DNA of 64,000 nt, from NCBI GenBank assembly GCA_965249745.1, contig OZ252252.1, positions 1,426,001 through 1,490,000 of the forward strand, in the 5' to 3' direction. The number at the start of each line of letters is the position of its first letter. Position 1 is the first letter of the stretch. Made by a program: the position numbers and the translations under genes. Below, in pieces: positions 22,506 through 31,895 of the stretch. Below the pieces are notes generated by a model. It had not been told where the DNA came from. It was given only the letters and a program-made list of their open reading frames with translations, and did not search any database. Source of the DNA: JANYHH01 sp965249745 (GTDB lineage Bacteria; Deinococcota; Deinococci; Deinococcales; JAAFIG01).

Positions 22506-23138
22506 ATGGAAAAGATTGTCATCTTCGGCGCATCGGGTGGGACGGGCAGGCAGATCGTTGAACAGGCGCTCCAAGGTGGCTGCCAGGTGACGGCATTTGT
22601 TCGGCACACCAACTCTTTTTCCGAACATTCAAGATTGCGTTTTGTCGTTGGCGATGTCCAAAACCTTCAGGCCGTATCCTCCGCCATCGCTGGGCAGGAT
22701 GCCGTGCTAAGCGCTCTCGGACCGAGCCGAAGTGATGAACCGATCTGCGAAAATGGAACTCGCGCCATTCTTGCGGGCATGAGCGATCAAGGAGTTCGGC
22801 GTCTGGTGGCGCTCAGCGCGTACGGCGCATCAGAAAGTCATCACGGGTTTTACAGCTTCATCGTTTGGACGTTGCTCAAGTCTAAGATGTACGACAAAGA
22901 ACGCATGGAGGTGCTCATTCGGGACAGCGCTACGGACTGGACACTCGTTCGTCCCCCCGCGCTGACGAACGGACCCCGCAGCGGAGCTTACCGGGCTGCG
23001 ACCACGCTCCCGATCAAGATCACCTCGAGCATTTCGCGGGCCGATCTGGCCGATTTCATGCTTCGGGAAGCGCACGATTGTAAGCATCTACACGAGGCTC
23101 CAGCCATCGCCCAGTCATCCTCTCGAGCGCCATCATGA
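22506..23138 (+). CDS. NAD(P)-binding NmrA/SDR-a5 family protein
   Basis: This 210-residue Rossmann protein has IVIFGASGGTGRQIVEQAL at the start (G-x-S-G-G-T-G cofactor loop), VVGDVQNLQAVSSAIAGQDAVLSALG, GVRRLVALSAYGA and the WTLVRPPALTNG segment of NAD(P)H-binding NmrA-like proteins, which act as reductases or redox sensors. AGGAGA lies close before the ATG. It overlaps the SDR gene by four bases (ATGA), forming a two-gene operon opposite the TetR gene. The substrate is unknown. Confidence 0.88.
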   Translation: MEKIVIFGASGGTGRQIVEQALQGGCQVTAFVRHTNSFSEHSRLRFVVGDVQNLQAVSSAIAGQDAVLSALGPSRSDEPICENGTRAILAGMSDQGVRRLVALSAYGASESHHGFYSFIVWTLLKSKMYDKERMEVLIRDSATDWTLVRPPALTNGPRSGAYRAATTLPIKITSSISRADLADFMLREAHDCKHLHEAPAIAQSSSRAPS

Positions 23139-24031
23139 CAAAGCCGCATCCGATGTTGGGCAGAGTGGCGATGGTGACGGGGGCAAACGGAGACATGGGT
23201 CGCGTGATCGCCACCAATCTGGCCCATCAGGGCGCATCCGTAGCCCTGGTGGTTCGCCACGCCGATCAGGGAGAGGCGCTTCAACGCGAGATTAGATTGG
23301 CGACAGGCAACGAAGAGATCAACTATTTAGTGACCGACCTATCCGACCCGAACTCTATCCGTCAGATGGTCACTGACTTCCATCGGCACTACACGCATCT
23401 GCACATTCTGATCAATAATGCTGGTCTCCATCTGCATGATCGGCGACTCAGCGTGAACGGCCTTGAAATGCACTTCGCGGTCAACCATTTGGGCTGGTTT
23501 CTACTCACCAACCTGCTCCTGGACACCTTAAAAGCCAGCGCCCCCGCCCGCATCGTTAATGTCAGCTCGCAGGCTATGGCCGACACTCGGCAGATCGGTT
23601 TCATCGGTGAGCCAAAACCAGTCACCTTAGATCTGAATGATCTTCAGAGCGAACGCGATTTTAAACCAATGGTTGCTTACGCCCGCTCGAAACTGGCGAT
23701 GGTGATGTGCGGTTATGCACTTGCCCGCAGACTCTCCGCAAGTGGCGTCACCGTCAATGCATTGCATCCCGGACTGGTGGCTACCGCTATCGTCGCCGAT
23801 GTCGCCCCGCGCCTTGCCAGACCGTTTCTGAAGTTGATCAAGCCCTTCCTGCTCACCGCTGAACAGGGAGCCAGAACCGCCATCTACCTGGCTAGCGCTC
23901 CAGAGGTTGAAGGCGTGACGGGGAAGTACTTCATTCAAGGCGTGGAACAGCGTTCACCAGAGGTTTCGTACGACCTGGGGATTCAGGAGCAGCTCTGGTG
24001 CGCCAGCGCGGCCCTTGTCAATTTGCATTGA
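23135..24031 (+). CDS. Short-chain dehydrogenase/reductase (retinol dehydrogenase-like)
   Basis: A 298-residue classical SDR: cofactor loop TGANGDMG, the NNAG motif in ILINNAGLHLHDRR, VSSQAM for the catalytic Ser, and Y-A-R-S-K for the Tyr/Lys pair. The C-terminal half (NALHPGLVATAIVADV, TAEQGARTAIYLASAPEVEGVTGKYF in parts) matches the retinol dehydrogenase/WWOX-like branch, also represented at 44714-45556. It overlaps the NmrA-like gene and is probably under the TetR repressor. Confidence 0.9.
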   Translation: MTKPHPMLGRVAMVTGANGDMGRVIATNLAHQGASVALVVRHADQGEALQREIRLATGNEEINYLVTDLSDPNSIRQMVTDFHRHYTHLHILINNAGLHLHDRRLSVNGLEMHFAVNHLGWFLLTNLLLDTLKASAPARIVNVSSQAMADTRQIGFIGEPKPVTLDLNDLQSERDFKPMVAYARSKLAMVMCGYALARRLSASGVTVNALHPGLVATAIVADVAPRLARPFLKLIKPFLLTAEQGARTAIYLASAPEVEGVTGKYFIQGVEQRSPEVSYDLGIQEQLWCASAALVNLH

Positions 24032-24336
24032 AACTCCGCAAGCATGTATGCCTTGTGGACTCAATCGTTCAGAAACGCCTAGTGAGCAATGAGCCGAACT
24101 GTTCAAGACAGGGCAACCGCAAAGTCAGGAGTGGAGCAATTGCAACAAGTAACCCTCATCCAAGGCTGTTCTGAACCGCTTCGTGCCCACCCCAGCCTTC
24201 ATAGACCGATCCCGTTTCAACACGCTGATCGCTAAATGCCTGACCGCCACCAGATTCGCCTACGTGTTCCCCAACCGTGACCGCAAGCGATCCTCATCAA
24301 ATGAAGCGTCCAACACCCTTGCCCTGACAACTGCGC
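24032..24336. other. Intergenic region, possible transposase remnant and second direct-repeat copy
   Basis: The 17-bp repeat AGGGCAACCGCAAAGTC lies at 24110-24126. From about 24160 one plus-strand frame reads NRFVPTPAFIDRSRFNTLIA, which faintly resembles an IS transposase N-terminus, but it is too short to assign. No CTCGAG occurs here, consistent with foreign DNA. No intact gene is seen. Confidence 0.3.
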
Positions 24337-24342
24337 TAGAGT
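24337..24342 (+). promoter_or_regulatory. -10 box TAGAGT, leaderless promoter of the DUF2259 gene
   Basis: TAGAGT is 7 nt before ATG 24350. Confidence 0.45.
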
Positions 24343-24349
24343 TGAAACT

Positions 24350-25027
24350 ATGAAACGCTTTTTGCTGGCTCTGTGTCTGACCCTGTGTACCGCGATTGCC
24401 AAGGCGGGAGATGTGGCGTCTATGGACCTGATCGGTTTCTCAAAGGACGGCCGGTACGTCGCCTTCGAGGAGTTTGGGATCGGTGACGGTTCGGGCTTTC
24501 CGTACACCACGACGAACATCGTCAACGTCAACCGCAACGCGCTCGTGGCGACAGTTGAAACCAGCCTCGAGACAGACGGTAGCACCCTGGCTCAGGCTCG
24601 AGCCAAAGCCAAACCCAGGGTGGAAGCGGCGCTGAGCAGGTTCGGCATCGTGACCGGCAATCAAGGGCGGTTCATCGCCGCAACGGTGCCACTGAACGAT
24701 CCGCTCACCTCGCTCTCGAATCTGCTCGCGACCGAATTCATCGCGTTGGGGCGCAGCTATACGGTCAGCTTGGCGACCAAACCAGCGCCCGACAAACCCG
24801 ATTGCCAGTCACCGCCGCAGTTTTTAGTGCTGAAACTGGCTGTCAACGGTGGTATTCGCGACCTGCAACGTGATTCCCGGTTACCCACCGCCAGAGGTTG
24901 CGCCTACGAGTACGCGGTGCGAAGCCTGCACGTGTACGGACGGAGCCTCGCGGTGTTCGTGTCGTATCGGCGTCCCGGTTTCGAGGGACCGGACCTGAGC
25001 TGGATGGTCGTCACGGGCAGCCTCTAG
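24350..25027 (+). CDS. DUF2259 predicted secreted protein
   Basis: The 225-residue protein starts with a signal peptide (MKRFLLALCLTLCTAIAKAG) and carries the DUF2259 hallmark right after it: DLIGFSKDGRYVAFEEFGIGDGSGFPYTTTNIVNV (in parts). The family has no assigned function; members are exported and found in Deinococcus and some proteobacteria. The C-terminal half is less conserved and contains a C...C pair (CQSPPQ, RGCAYEY) that could form a disulphide. It stands alone, with TAGAGT seven bases before the ATG. Confidence 0.85.
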   Translation: MKRFLLALCLTLCTAIAKAGDVASMDLIGFSKDGRYVAFEEFGIGDGSGFPYTTTNIVNVNRNALVATVETSLETDGSTLAQARAKAKPRVEAALSRFGIVTGNQGRFIAATVPLNDPLTSLSNLLATEFIALGRSYTVSLATKPAPDKPDCQSPPQFLVLKLAVNGGIRDLQRDSRLPTARGCAYEYAVRSLHVYGRSLAVFVSYRRPGFEGPDLSWMVVTGSL

Positions 25028-25154
25028 GTTCGGCTCGAGGCGCGGATAGTTTCGAGGATTGGGCAGATTGATTCGATCTCGAGGCGCGGGTCGAACCAAG
25101 AGCGCTTCGGGTAGAGGTTGGCGGGCGGCTGGTTCACATGTCCTCGTCTAACGC

Positions 25155-28100
25155 CTAGAGTTCCAGGTTCGGAAAGGTGAACTGTGCGGCCGCCGCCACG
25201 AGACCTGAGGGATCGGCGCGGTACGCCTCCAAACGCTCGAGTTGTGCTGGCGTCCAAGCACTCCCGTTCCCGTACTGATTGGACGCGCTCTGGATCAGCG
25301 CTTCGAGCGCCAAGCGGCGCAACAGCTCATTCTCCTGGTTTCCCCACGTCTGTTCCCATAGCTCGAGGCCGAGGGCGGGGTGACTGCGCGTCTGCGAAAT
25401 CGTTCCCAGCGTCGTCAAGGCGGTGTGATAGCTATCTGGGTTGATCGTTTGCCCGATCATGAACGCCGCCGCCTCCGGCCACGGCAGGCACGAGAGCGCG
25501 AGCCTGGTTTGCAAGTGCAACGTCAACGGGTCCGCCTTCAGCGCCTCCAACACGGCTCGAGCACTCGCCTCGAGCAGTTGACGCCCGAACTGAGCGCGTT
25601 CCAGGAACGCTTGAATCGCTTGATGCAACGCGCGGCGGTTGGGCAGCAAATCCTGAAAGGTCTGCCCCATGATTACGGTGTCCGTGCCTGAATAAGTTGC
25701 CAAGAAAGCTCGAGCGGCGGCGGCCGTCTGATCGGGAAGGTCAGACTTTATGGCGTCCAGCAAGGGCTGAAGCAGTTGCTTGTCGGCGTCCGCGACCGGC
25801 AGCCAGACGCAACGCCGAATTGTCTCGAGCCGCACCTCCGGGTCTGGGTGCGCGATCAGCGTTCGCAGTAGGGAGACCAGTTTTCGTTGTGAGGCTGCCG
25901 ACAAACGATCCGCCGGAATGCGAATCACGCCGTCGGCAATCGCGGCATCTTGGTCCTGAGCAGCGGCGTTCAAGACCGCCCAGGAATCGTCTCGCTCGAG
26001 GTCGTCCCAGAGGGCGCGCAGCAGTGCCACGCGCACGTCGCGGTGCAAGGGCTGAGCGCTCAGCTCGATCAGGTACGCGTGCGCGCCCTCGGTGCGAAGC
26101 TCACCGATCAATCGCAGCACCTCCTTGGCGACCGTGACCCGCTTGAGCGGCGTGCGACGCAGCAGGCTCAGGGCGGCCTCGGCGGGCATGGATAGCAGCA
26201 GTCGCCGAAGCGCGTAAATGGCGACTCTGGCGCGACTATCGTCCAAGGCCGCCAGCAACACCTCCAAGCCTCGAGCTTCATCCAAGCGACCCAGCGCCCG
26301 CAACGCGCCGTCACGAACTGCCAGGCGCGAGTTGCTGAGATCCGCCAGCCGTTCGATCGTGGCGGCCGACGCGTTTGGAATCTGAGGCAGTTGCACCAGC
26401 ACCCGCAGGATCGCCGGAATGTCGCGGTCACTGTCCCTAGCGACCTCCTCGAGCGTTTGCACGAACAGCGCGTGTTGCCTCGGGGTCCAACGGTGAAAAC
26501 CGCTGTAGATCGGGAGGACGAAGCGGGTTTTGCCGGTGCTGAACTTGCCGCGATAGGCGGCGCGTCCCAGGAACGGCGTCAGCAAATCCTGGCGGTGACG
26601 GCTCAGGTGCTGGTACACGACTGGTACAGTCGCCCAGCTCTGATCCTGTTTCAGCAATTCCACCACCAGCCGGTTGAACCGTTCAGGGTCGTGCCGGGCG
26701 ATCAGGTTGAGGCTGTACTGCGAGGTGTAGGCGTTGCTGGCGGATTTCACCAGCCGTTCTGCGACCCCAAGAAACGCCGGTAACACTCGGAGCCGCTTCC
26801 CAAAGTGAAACAGCAAATTGTTAATCTGCGATTCCCGCTCTCGAGTCTCCCAGGTACGCAAGACTGGCAGCAGGGATGCGGCGATCGTCTGCGCCTGACG
26901 GTCGGAAATCTGCGCGCCAATCTGGTACAGGTTGATCTGCCCGCGCTCCTTGACGAGTCTGCCAATCCACTCGGCCGCCCAGCCCGGCTGGAAGGGCAAG
27001 AGGCGAATCACAATTCGTTCGGCGGCGGTGGCGGTCGCCTGCGACAGATCGGCGGCGTTCAGCGCCGCTTGCAAGACCCCTCCGAGTGACTCGAGCTGAT
27101 CGGATCGCCACGACATCGGCGGCAAGGCAGCCAAAGCGGTCAGCATCGTCAACCGGATCGGGTCCTGCTCGTTCTTGCGACTCCCAACCCATTCAAGAGC
27201 GCGAGGGTACTGTGATTTATTGTACCGAGCGGTGCCAATCAGCGCGGGCACGGCGGCGCTGCGACTCTCCGGTTTCGGGTGTTTGATGGCCGCCTCTAAG
27301 AGTGGCAGCGCCTCGTCCCAACCGAGCAGCCCCGCGTACGGAAGGCGCTGCAAGGGGCGAGTCGCCAAGGTCGGATGCTCGAGGTGACGCCGGGCTTCCG
27401 CCTCACGCATCGCTTCAGGTAACAGGCGCAGCGTTTCGACCGATATCAACCCCTCGTTATTCGCCCAAGTTCCCCGGAACGCCTGAAACAAAGGCGCTCG
27501 AGCCTCGGGGGGAAATTTAGCGAGGTGACCCTCGAGTTGCTGGAGGACGGTCGGGTGTTGCTTTTGTAAGGCCAGAACCTGCGCCAGTTCCAAACGGTGT
27601 GCGACCGCCGATAGTTCTACCCCAGGACGATCCTGGCTCTCCAACAGCAAACTCGCCACAAGCCCCGGATGGTCCCGCACCAATCCAGAAAGCGCCAACC
27701 CGTTCAGCGGCGTGCTGCGACGCACGACCCGCAACAGGTGCAGCGCTCGGTCGGCTGAAAACTGCGCGATCCCTCGGAGGGTCGCGTTGACCTGCCAGGC
27801 CAACCTGGGGTTGGTTTCAGTCTGCGACGCCGCCTGCTGCTCGAGCCAATCGGCTGTCAGTTGCGGTTGCGCCCGCGCCAGTCGCGCCAGGTCCGCCGAG
27901 GAGGCCAGCTCCATCGTTGTCAGATGCCGTTCAATCAAGCCGCTCGAGGCAAAACCCAGCAGCGCCGTGACCGCTCGCGTGTCACCCGAAGCGGTCAACT
28001 CCGTCAGTAAACGATCCGCCACCCCGCTCGCCCGGTCACGACCCTTCAAGCGGTGCAGCAGCGTCAAGCGCGACTTTTGAGCCATGACCCGAAGTTTAGG

Positions 28101-28379
28101 CAGCAATTCGTCGTCCGACAGCACCAGCGCCGCGAGGTTGACCGCCAGAGCGCGAATGATCTTCGACGGGTCCTGCAAACCGCGCCCGACCCGGGCCGCG
28201 TCACGGCTCGAGAAGCACGAGTACAGCGCCAGTTGTCGCTCAAAAACGTTGCCCGCGTCCAAGTCGCGCAGCACAGGTTCATCGGCTCGTTTTCCGAAGT
28301 CCAGCATCGCCCGGACCCGACCCACGTGGGTCATCGGCTCGAGTCGTTCCAGCAGCTTGCGGGTCGCGGGTGTCGGCAT
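25155..28379 (-). CDS. Large HEAT-like repeat protein of unknown function
   Basis: A 1074-residue protein built almost entirely of paired helices of HEAT/ARM type (for example VLRDLDAGNVFERQLALYSC, AVRDGALRALGRLDEARGLE, ARVAIYALRRLLLSMP, EVRLETIRRCVWLPVAD). No enzymatic motif, signal peptide or membrane segment is visible, so it is probably a cytosolic scaffold. The helices carry many L-L and A-R pairs and over twenty Trp, unusual for such a scaffold. The ATG (28379) is supported by TATGCT six bases upstream. It is a single-gene unit. I know no named family for it. Confidence 0.8.
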   Translation of the reverse strand: MPTPATRKLLERLEPMTHVGRVRAMLDFGKRADEPVLRDLDAGNVFERQLALYSCFSSRDAARVGRGLQDPSKIIRALAVNLAALVLSDDELLPKLRVMAQKSRLTLLHRLKGRDRASGVADRLLTELTASGDTRAVTALLGFASSGLIERHLTTMELASSADLARLARAQPQLTADWLEQQAASQTETNPRLAWQVNATLRGIAQFSADRALHLLRVVRRSTPLNGLALSGLVRDHPGLVASLLLESQDRPGVELSAVAHRLELAQVLALQKQHPTVLQQLEGHLAKFPPEARAPLFQAFRGTWANNEGLISVETLRLLPEAMREAEARRHLEHPTLATRPLQRLPYAGLLGWDEALPLLEAAIKHPKPESRSAAVPALIGTARYNKSQYPRALEWVGSRKNEQDPIRLTMLTALAALPPMSWRSDQLESLGGVLQAALNAADLSQATATAAERIVIRLLPFQPGWAAEWIGRLVKERGQINLYQIGAQISDRQAQTIAASLLPVLRTWETRERESQINNLLFHFGKRLRVLPAFLGVAERLVKSASNAYTSQYSLNLIARHDPERFNRLVVELLKQDQSWATVPVVYQHLSRHRQDLLTPFLGRAAYRGKFSTGKTRFVLPIYSGFHRWTPRQHALFVQTLEEVARDSDRDIPAILRVLVQLPQIPNASAATIERLADLSNSRLAVRDGALRALGRLDEARGLEVLLAALDDSRARVAIYALRRLLLSMPAEAALSLLRRTPLKRVTVAKEVLRLIGELRTEGAHAYLIELSAQPLHRDVRVALLRALWDDLERDDSWAVLNAAAQDQDAAIADGVIRIPADRLSAASQRKLVSLLRTLIAHPDPEVRLETIRRCVWLPVADADKQLLQPLLDAIKSDLPDQTAAAARAFLATYSGTDTVIMGQTFQDLLPNRRALHQAIQAFLERAQFGRQLLEASARAVLEALKADPLTLHLQTRLALSCLPWPEAAAFMIGQTINPDSYHTALTTLGTISQTRSHPALGLELWEQTWGNQENELLRRLALEALIQSASNQYGNGSAWTPAQLERLEAYRADPSGLVAAAAQFTFPNLEL

Positions 28380-28385
28380 GGGCAG

Positions 28386-28391
28386 AGCATA
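28386..28391 (-). promoter_or_regulatory. -10 box TATGCT, leaderless promoter of the HEAT-like gene
   Basis: TATGCT on the minus strand is 6 nt before ATG 28379. Confidence 0.55.
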
Positions 28392-28590
28392 CTGAGTTCG
28401 GCGCGAACGATTGCGGGCGTCTGCCTTTCAAAGCGTGTTTTCGCGCGGCGCAACGTGGAAGCTCGAGGACATCAAAATTTTCCTGAAGCGGTTGAGCCTC
28501 GAGATGCCCTTAGCTCTCGTGGTTGAAGCTCGAGGGTGACTCGCTGCGCTCGTTCGCAGAAAACCGTTTGCACATGAGAGCTATTCAGTG

Positions 28591-29571
28591 TCAAGCGCTC
28601 ACGGGTCGCAGCAAATCCCGTTCGTAAATCTCGCGGATCGTGGCCTCTATTTCCGGCTCGTTGACGCTCAGATCACTGATCGCCCCAACGGTCATAACCT
28701 GAGCGATCAACTCGGCGGCACTGATTGCGTCTCTGGCAAAGCTGTACGTGACCCGCACCCCGTCCCGCGCCACGACTCGAGCACCGTTGACCTCTGGATG
28801 TCCGGGCGCTTCCAGGTACTCCACCACGAGTTGCCGCTCACCGCCGAAACGCGTCTGCAACTCTGCCAGCTTGCCGTCGTAGAGCAGCTTTCCGTGATCC
28901 ACGATCATCACGCGCTGGCAGAGTCGGCTGACATCGGAAAGATCGTGCGTCGTCAAAAGCACCGTCACCTCTCGAGTCTGATTGACGTGCTGAATGAAGC
29001 CGCGAATTCGACTTTTGGCGATGACATCTAAGCCAATCGTCGGCTCGTCCAGGAACAGCAGTTGTGGGCCGTGCATCAGCGCCGCCGCGAGGTCGGCTCG
29101 CATTCGTTGACCCAGGGACAGCGAACGCACCGGAGAGGCCAGGAACCCCTCCAAGCCCAGCAGTTCGGTGAAGCTCTCTAGGTTCGCGCGGAAGGTGCTG
29201 GCTGGGATGCGGTAGATGTGCTGCAACAGCTCCAACGATTCGATCACCGGCAAGTCCCACCAGAGCGTCGTGCGATGCCCGAAGACCGCGCCGATCCGGG
29301 CCACGTGCCGCAAGCGATCCCGCCACGGGACCAGCCCGCCGACGCGCAGCTCGCCGGAGCTTGGGACCAGCAACCCCGTGAGCATCTTGATGGTCGTGCT
29401 TTTGCCCGCGCCGTTCGGACCCAGGTAGCCCACGATCTCGCCGGGGGCAATCTGAAAATTCAGGTCGTCCACGGCTCTGACCACACGCCGCTCCTGGGAC
29501 CACAGGCTCGAGATGCCACGCGTTTTGGCGCGCAGACTGAAATGTTTACAGAGGTGACGGACTTCAATCAT
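28591..29571 (-). CDS. ABC-2 type exporter ATP-binding protein
   Basis: A 326-residue ATPase (from ATG 29571, MIEVRHLCKHFS). It has Walker A GPNGAGKSTTIKMLTG, Q-loop FGHRTTLWWDLP, signature LSLGQRMRADLAAALMH, Walker B LLFLDEPTIGLD and an H-loop TTHDLSDV. The W-x-D-L-P after the Q-loop and the partner genes place it with exporters using DUF990/ABC2_membrane_6 permeases. GGAG lies six bases before the ATG; the longer start at 29628 is less likely. It is the last of three minus-strand genes. The substrate is unknown. Confidence 0.92.
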   Translation of the reverse strand: MIEVRHLCKHFSLRAKTRGISSLWSQERRVVRAVDDLNFQIAPGEIVGYLGPNGAGKSTTIKMLTGLLVPSSGELRVGGLVPWRDRLRHVARIGAVFGHRTTLWWDLPVIESLELLQHIYRIPASTFRANLESFTELLGLEGFLASPVRSLSLGQRMRADLAAALMHGPQLLFLDEPTIGLDVIAKSRIRGFIQHVNQTREVTVLLTTHDLSDVSRLCQRVMIVDHGKLLYDGKLAELQTRFGGERQLVVEYLEAPGHPEVNGARVVARDGVRVTYSFARDAISAAELIAQVMTVGAISDLSVNEPEIEATIREIYERDLLRPVSA

Positions 29572-29654
29572 GCAGACTCCAAACGTTCCAAAGATGGGAT
29601 CGGACGTGTTCTGAGGCTCGAGCGTCACTCGTTTGCGATGCGAGTTTCACCGTG

Positions 29655-30458
29655 CTAACTGCCCGTTCCCTGGTAGTGCCGCAAACCGAACCTCCAGAAG
29701 CGGAACCCCGCCGCGAAGATCACGCCGCCCGCGAGCGGCGAGACGAACACCGACCACACCCCCAGCGGGAGCGGTTTTTCCAGCAGGTACAGGACCGGGT
29801 AATAGCTCAGGAACGCGGCGGGCAGCACGAAGGTGAACAATCGGCGCAACCACTCCTGATAGATGTGTAGCGGGTAGGAAATCAGCGTGTTGCCGCCATA
29901 GGTCAGAATATTCATGGCCTCCACGTTTTCCACCGTCCAGAAGGTCAGCGTGCCGCCGACCATGAACAGCCCACCGAAGAACAGCATCAGCCCTATCACG
30001 GAGAGTGGAACCAGCACCAGCCGCTCGAGCGTCCAATGCACCGGGTTGAGGCTGAGCGCGTAACTGAGGATAGCTGCTCCCAGGATGATTCGTCCGAAGC
30101 GGCGCAACGCGAACTCGGAGCCGAAGATTTGCAGCGTCAGGCTGACCGGACGCAATAGAAACTGGTCCAGGTTGCCCTTGCGAACATTCTGCGAGATGTT
30201 CGGCGCGTCGAAACCACCGAAAACCAGATCCATCAGCCCGAACGAGAACTCCGCCAATCCGTACAGCAACGCCACCTGTCCCAAACTCCAGCCGCCGATC
30301 CCACCGAAGCGAGCCGTCACCAGCGCGAATGCGGCGAACTCGAGACCGCTGACCATCATCGTGGAGATCAGGTCCAGCCCGAATGAGACGCGGTATTGCA
30401 ACTGCGAGCGAATCTGAGCGCGGAGCAGCAACCCGTAGAGCTTCAAGGCGTGACCCAT
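29655..30458 (-). CDS. ABC-2 family permease (ABC2_membrane_6/DUF990-like), subunit 2
   Basis: The frame is open from 30578 (GTG, three bases after the upstream gene), but homology-like sequence begins at ATG 30458 (MGHALKLYGLLLRAQIRSQL), the usual start of this family, so 30458 is used. Six membrane segments and the motif NVRKGNLDQFLLRPVSLTLQIFG identify an exporter half-permease that pairs with the product of the upstream gene. The 40 codons above the chosen start contain two CTCGAG sites and are unlike the family. Confidence 0.85.
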   Translation of the reverse strand: MGHALKLYGLLLRAQIRSQLQYRVSFGLDLISTMMVSGLEFAAFALVTARFGGIGGWSLGQVALLYGLAEFSFGLMDLVFGGFDAPNISQNVRKGNLDQFLLRPVSLTLQIFGSEFALRRFGRIILGAAILSYALSLNPVHWTLERLVLVPLSVIGLMLFFGGLFMVGGTLTFWTVENVEAMNILTYGGNTLISYPLHIYQEWLRRLFTFVLPAAFLSYYPVLYLLEKPLPLGVWSVFVSPLAGGVIFAAGFRFWRFGLRHYQGTGS

Positions 30459-30581
30459 CAGTGACACCGGGATTCGTGCAACTTTGAGCGGGATTGACTC
30501 GAGAAGCTTCGGCTCGGGCAGGAGTGACTCGAGACCCGCCGTACCCGCGACAACCGTAGGGGTGCAGGCCAGTACCACAGA

Positions 30582-31415
30582 TCACCCACCGAGTATCACC
30601 AGCCTGCGCATCGCTTTAGAAAGAACGAATTGCGCCAAGCCAATCAGCGCGGCGCACCACACGATTTGAATCAGCAGCGCCCGCCAGACATCGCCGCCCT
30701 GAATCACCCCGAGCCAGATTTCCACGACGGTGTTGAGCATCGCCGGAAACGGGGTGAGGGACAGGAAAACCTGCAACCAGTCCGGGAAAAACCGGAGCGG
30801 CATCACGAAACCCGTGGCGAACATCATCGTCGTGAACGCGAAGCGCCCGATCCCCCTGGCATCCGGCGACCAGAAGGCGCTCAGGTTGACCAGGAAACGA
30901 AACGCGAAACCGGTCAACCACGCCAGCAGCAGACTGAGGACCACCGCCAGCCAGTGCCAGACTCCTCGCGGTAACTCGAGGTGAAACAGGAATCCGTACA
31001 GCACCAAGATCGGAATGCCGCGCAGCAACAGTTGCGACACGGCGCGCCCCGCGTCCTGCGCCAACCAGAAGCTGAACAGGTTCATCGGGCGCAATAGGTC
31101 GCCCGCCACCTCACCGCGTTGCACGGTGCTCATCAGGTCGTACCAGCCGAACAGACTGAGACTCGAGAGTAGCGCTTGCCCCAAGCCGGTGTAGGTGATC
31201 ACGCCCGCTAGGCTGAAGCCCTGCACGTGGTCTCTAGCTCCGAACAGTGCCAAGAGCACCGCCACGCGCAGCGCACCGAAGAACAGGTTGGTCACCAACC
31301 CCGCCAGCGCCGCGCCACGGTACGTCAGTTGCCGAAAAAAAGCGCGACGCGCCAGTTCCACGAACAACCGCAGGTCAGGCGGCAGCGAGTCTGAGGGGAA
31401 CGGGTCTCGAGTCAC
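30582..31415 (-). CDS. ABC-2 family permease, subunit 1
   Basis: A 277-residue permease with six membrane segments and the family motif VQRGEVAGDLLRPMNLFSFWLAQDAGRA (in parts), homologous to the next gene's GNLDQFLLRPV motif. The two permeases and the ATPase form a complete exporter. The GTG start (31415) follows TACATT by nine bases. It is the first gene of the operon. No substrate hint is present in the neighbourhood. Confidence 0.88.
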   Translation of the reverse strand: MTRDPFPSDSLPPDLRLFVELARRAFFRQLTYRGAALAGLVTNLFFGALRVAVLLALFGARDHVQGFSLAGVITYTGLGQALLSSLSLFGWYDLMSTVQRGEVAGDLLRPMNLFSFWLAQDAGRAVSQLLLRGIPILVLYGFLFHLELPRGVWHWLAVVLSLLLAWLTGFAFRFLVNLSAFWSPDARGIGRFAFTTMMFATGFVMPLRFFPDWLQVFLSLTPFPAMLNTVVEIWLGVIQGGDVWRALLIQIVWCAALIGLAQFVLSKAMRRLVILGG

Positions 31416-31895
31416 GAAGAGGGAAATGTAACATGGACGTGAAGCGCCGACATACGCCAGTTGGCGCAGGGTCTCGAGAACAACCGGATTGAGTTTTCGC
31501 CCTGCCGGTCCGCTTAGCGGTACGCGCCTTTACGCATTTCTTGCTGAGAGGATACGCCTGTAAAAATCCTGGACTGTTTCAAGTAAGTATGTATAACAGT
31601 CTGGATCTGAAATGTAGCTGTCCAAGTTTCACCTATTGATAATGGCACGCTTCGGCTCGCTCACGTTTGCGTCACAGACGCATTCTATTGTCTCGAAACG
31701 CTAAGCTGCCGGTGCCGAACTCAGTCTGCGTTGCCCTGTCCCGCGACAAATTCAACCCTCCACCCGAAACCCGGCTCAATCGCAACTCGAGTCCAGCCCG
31801 CTCTCCCACTCACCCGCCTTTGTTATGATTCAGCGTTTGCTTGTCTCGAGTCGCCCTGGGGAGGGTGGGTGAACTTGGGCAGAGAGAGGGCAACC
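31416..31895. other. Intergenic region between the exporter operon and nrnA
   Basis: It contains one copy of the 95-bp repeat (31631-31726) and a TATGAT (31824-31829) that could be a -10 box for nrnA, which has its own SD. No gene is seen in the rest. Confidence 0.5.
31631..31726 (+). mobile_element. 95-bp MITE-like repeat, copy A
   Basis: This copy starts CCTATTGATAATGGCACG and ends GTGCCGAACTCAGT; the core is TGCGTCACAGACGCATTCTA. The hairpin TGCGTC-aca-GACGCA is perfect. It is more diverged at both ends than copies C and D. Confidence 0.8.

Noticed and set aside
24160..24340. Transposase gene fragment
   Set aside because: A 40-50 codon frame has a faint transposase look but no catalytic motif; it is listed only as a possibility inside the intergenic entry.
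28387..28400. Further copy of the 95-bp repeat upstream of the HEAT-like gene
   Set aside because: Only 13 bases (TACTGAGTTCGGC) match the repeat end; the rest is unrelated.
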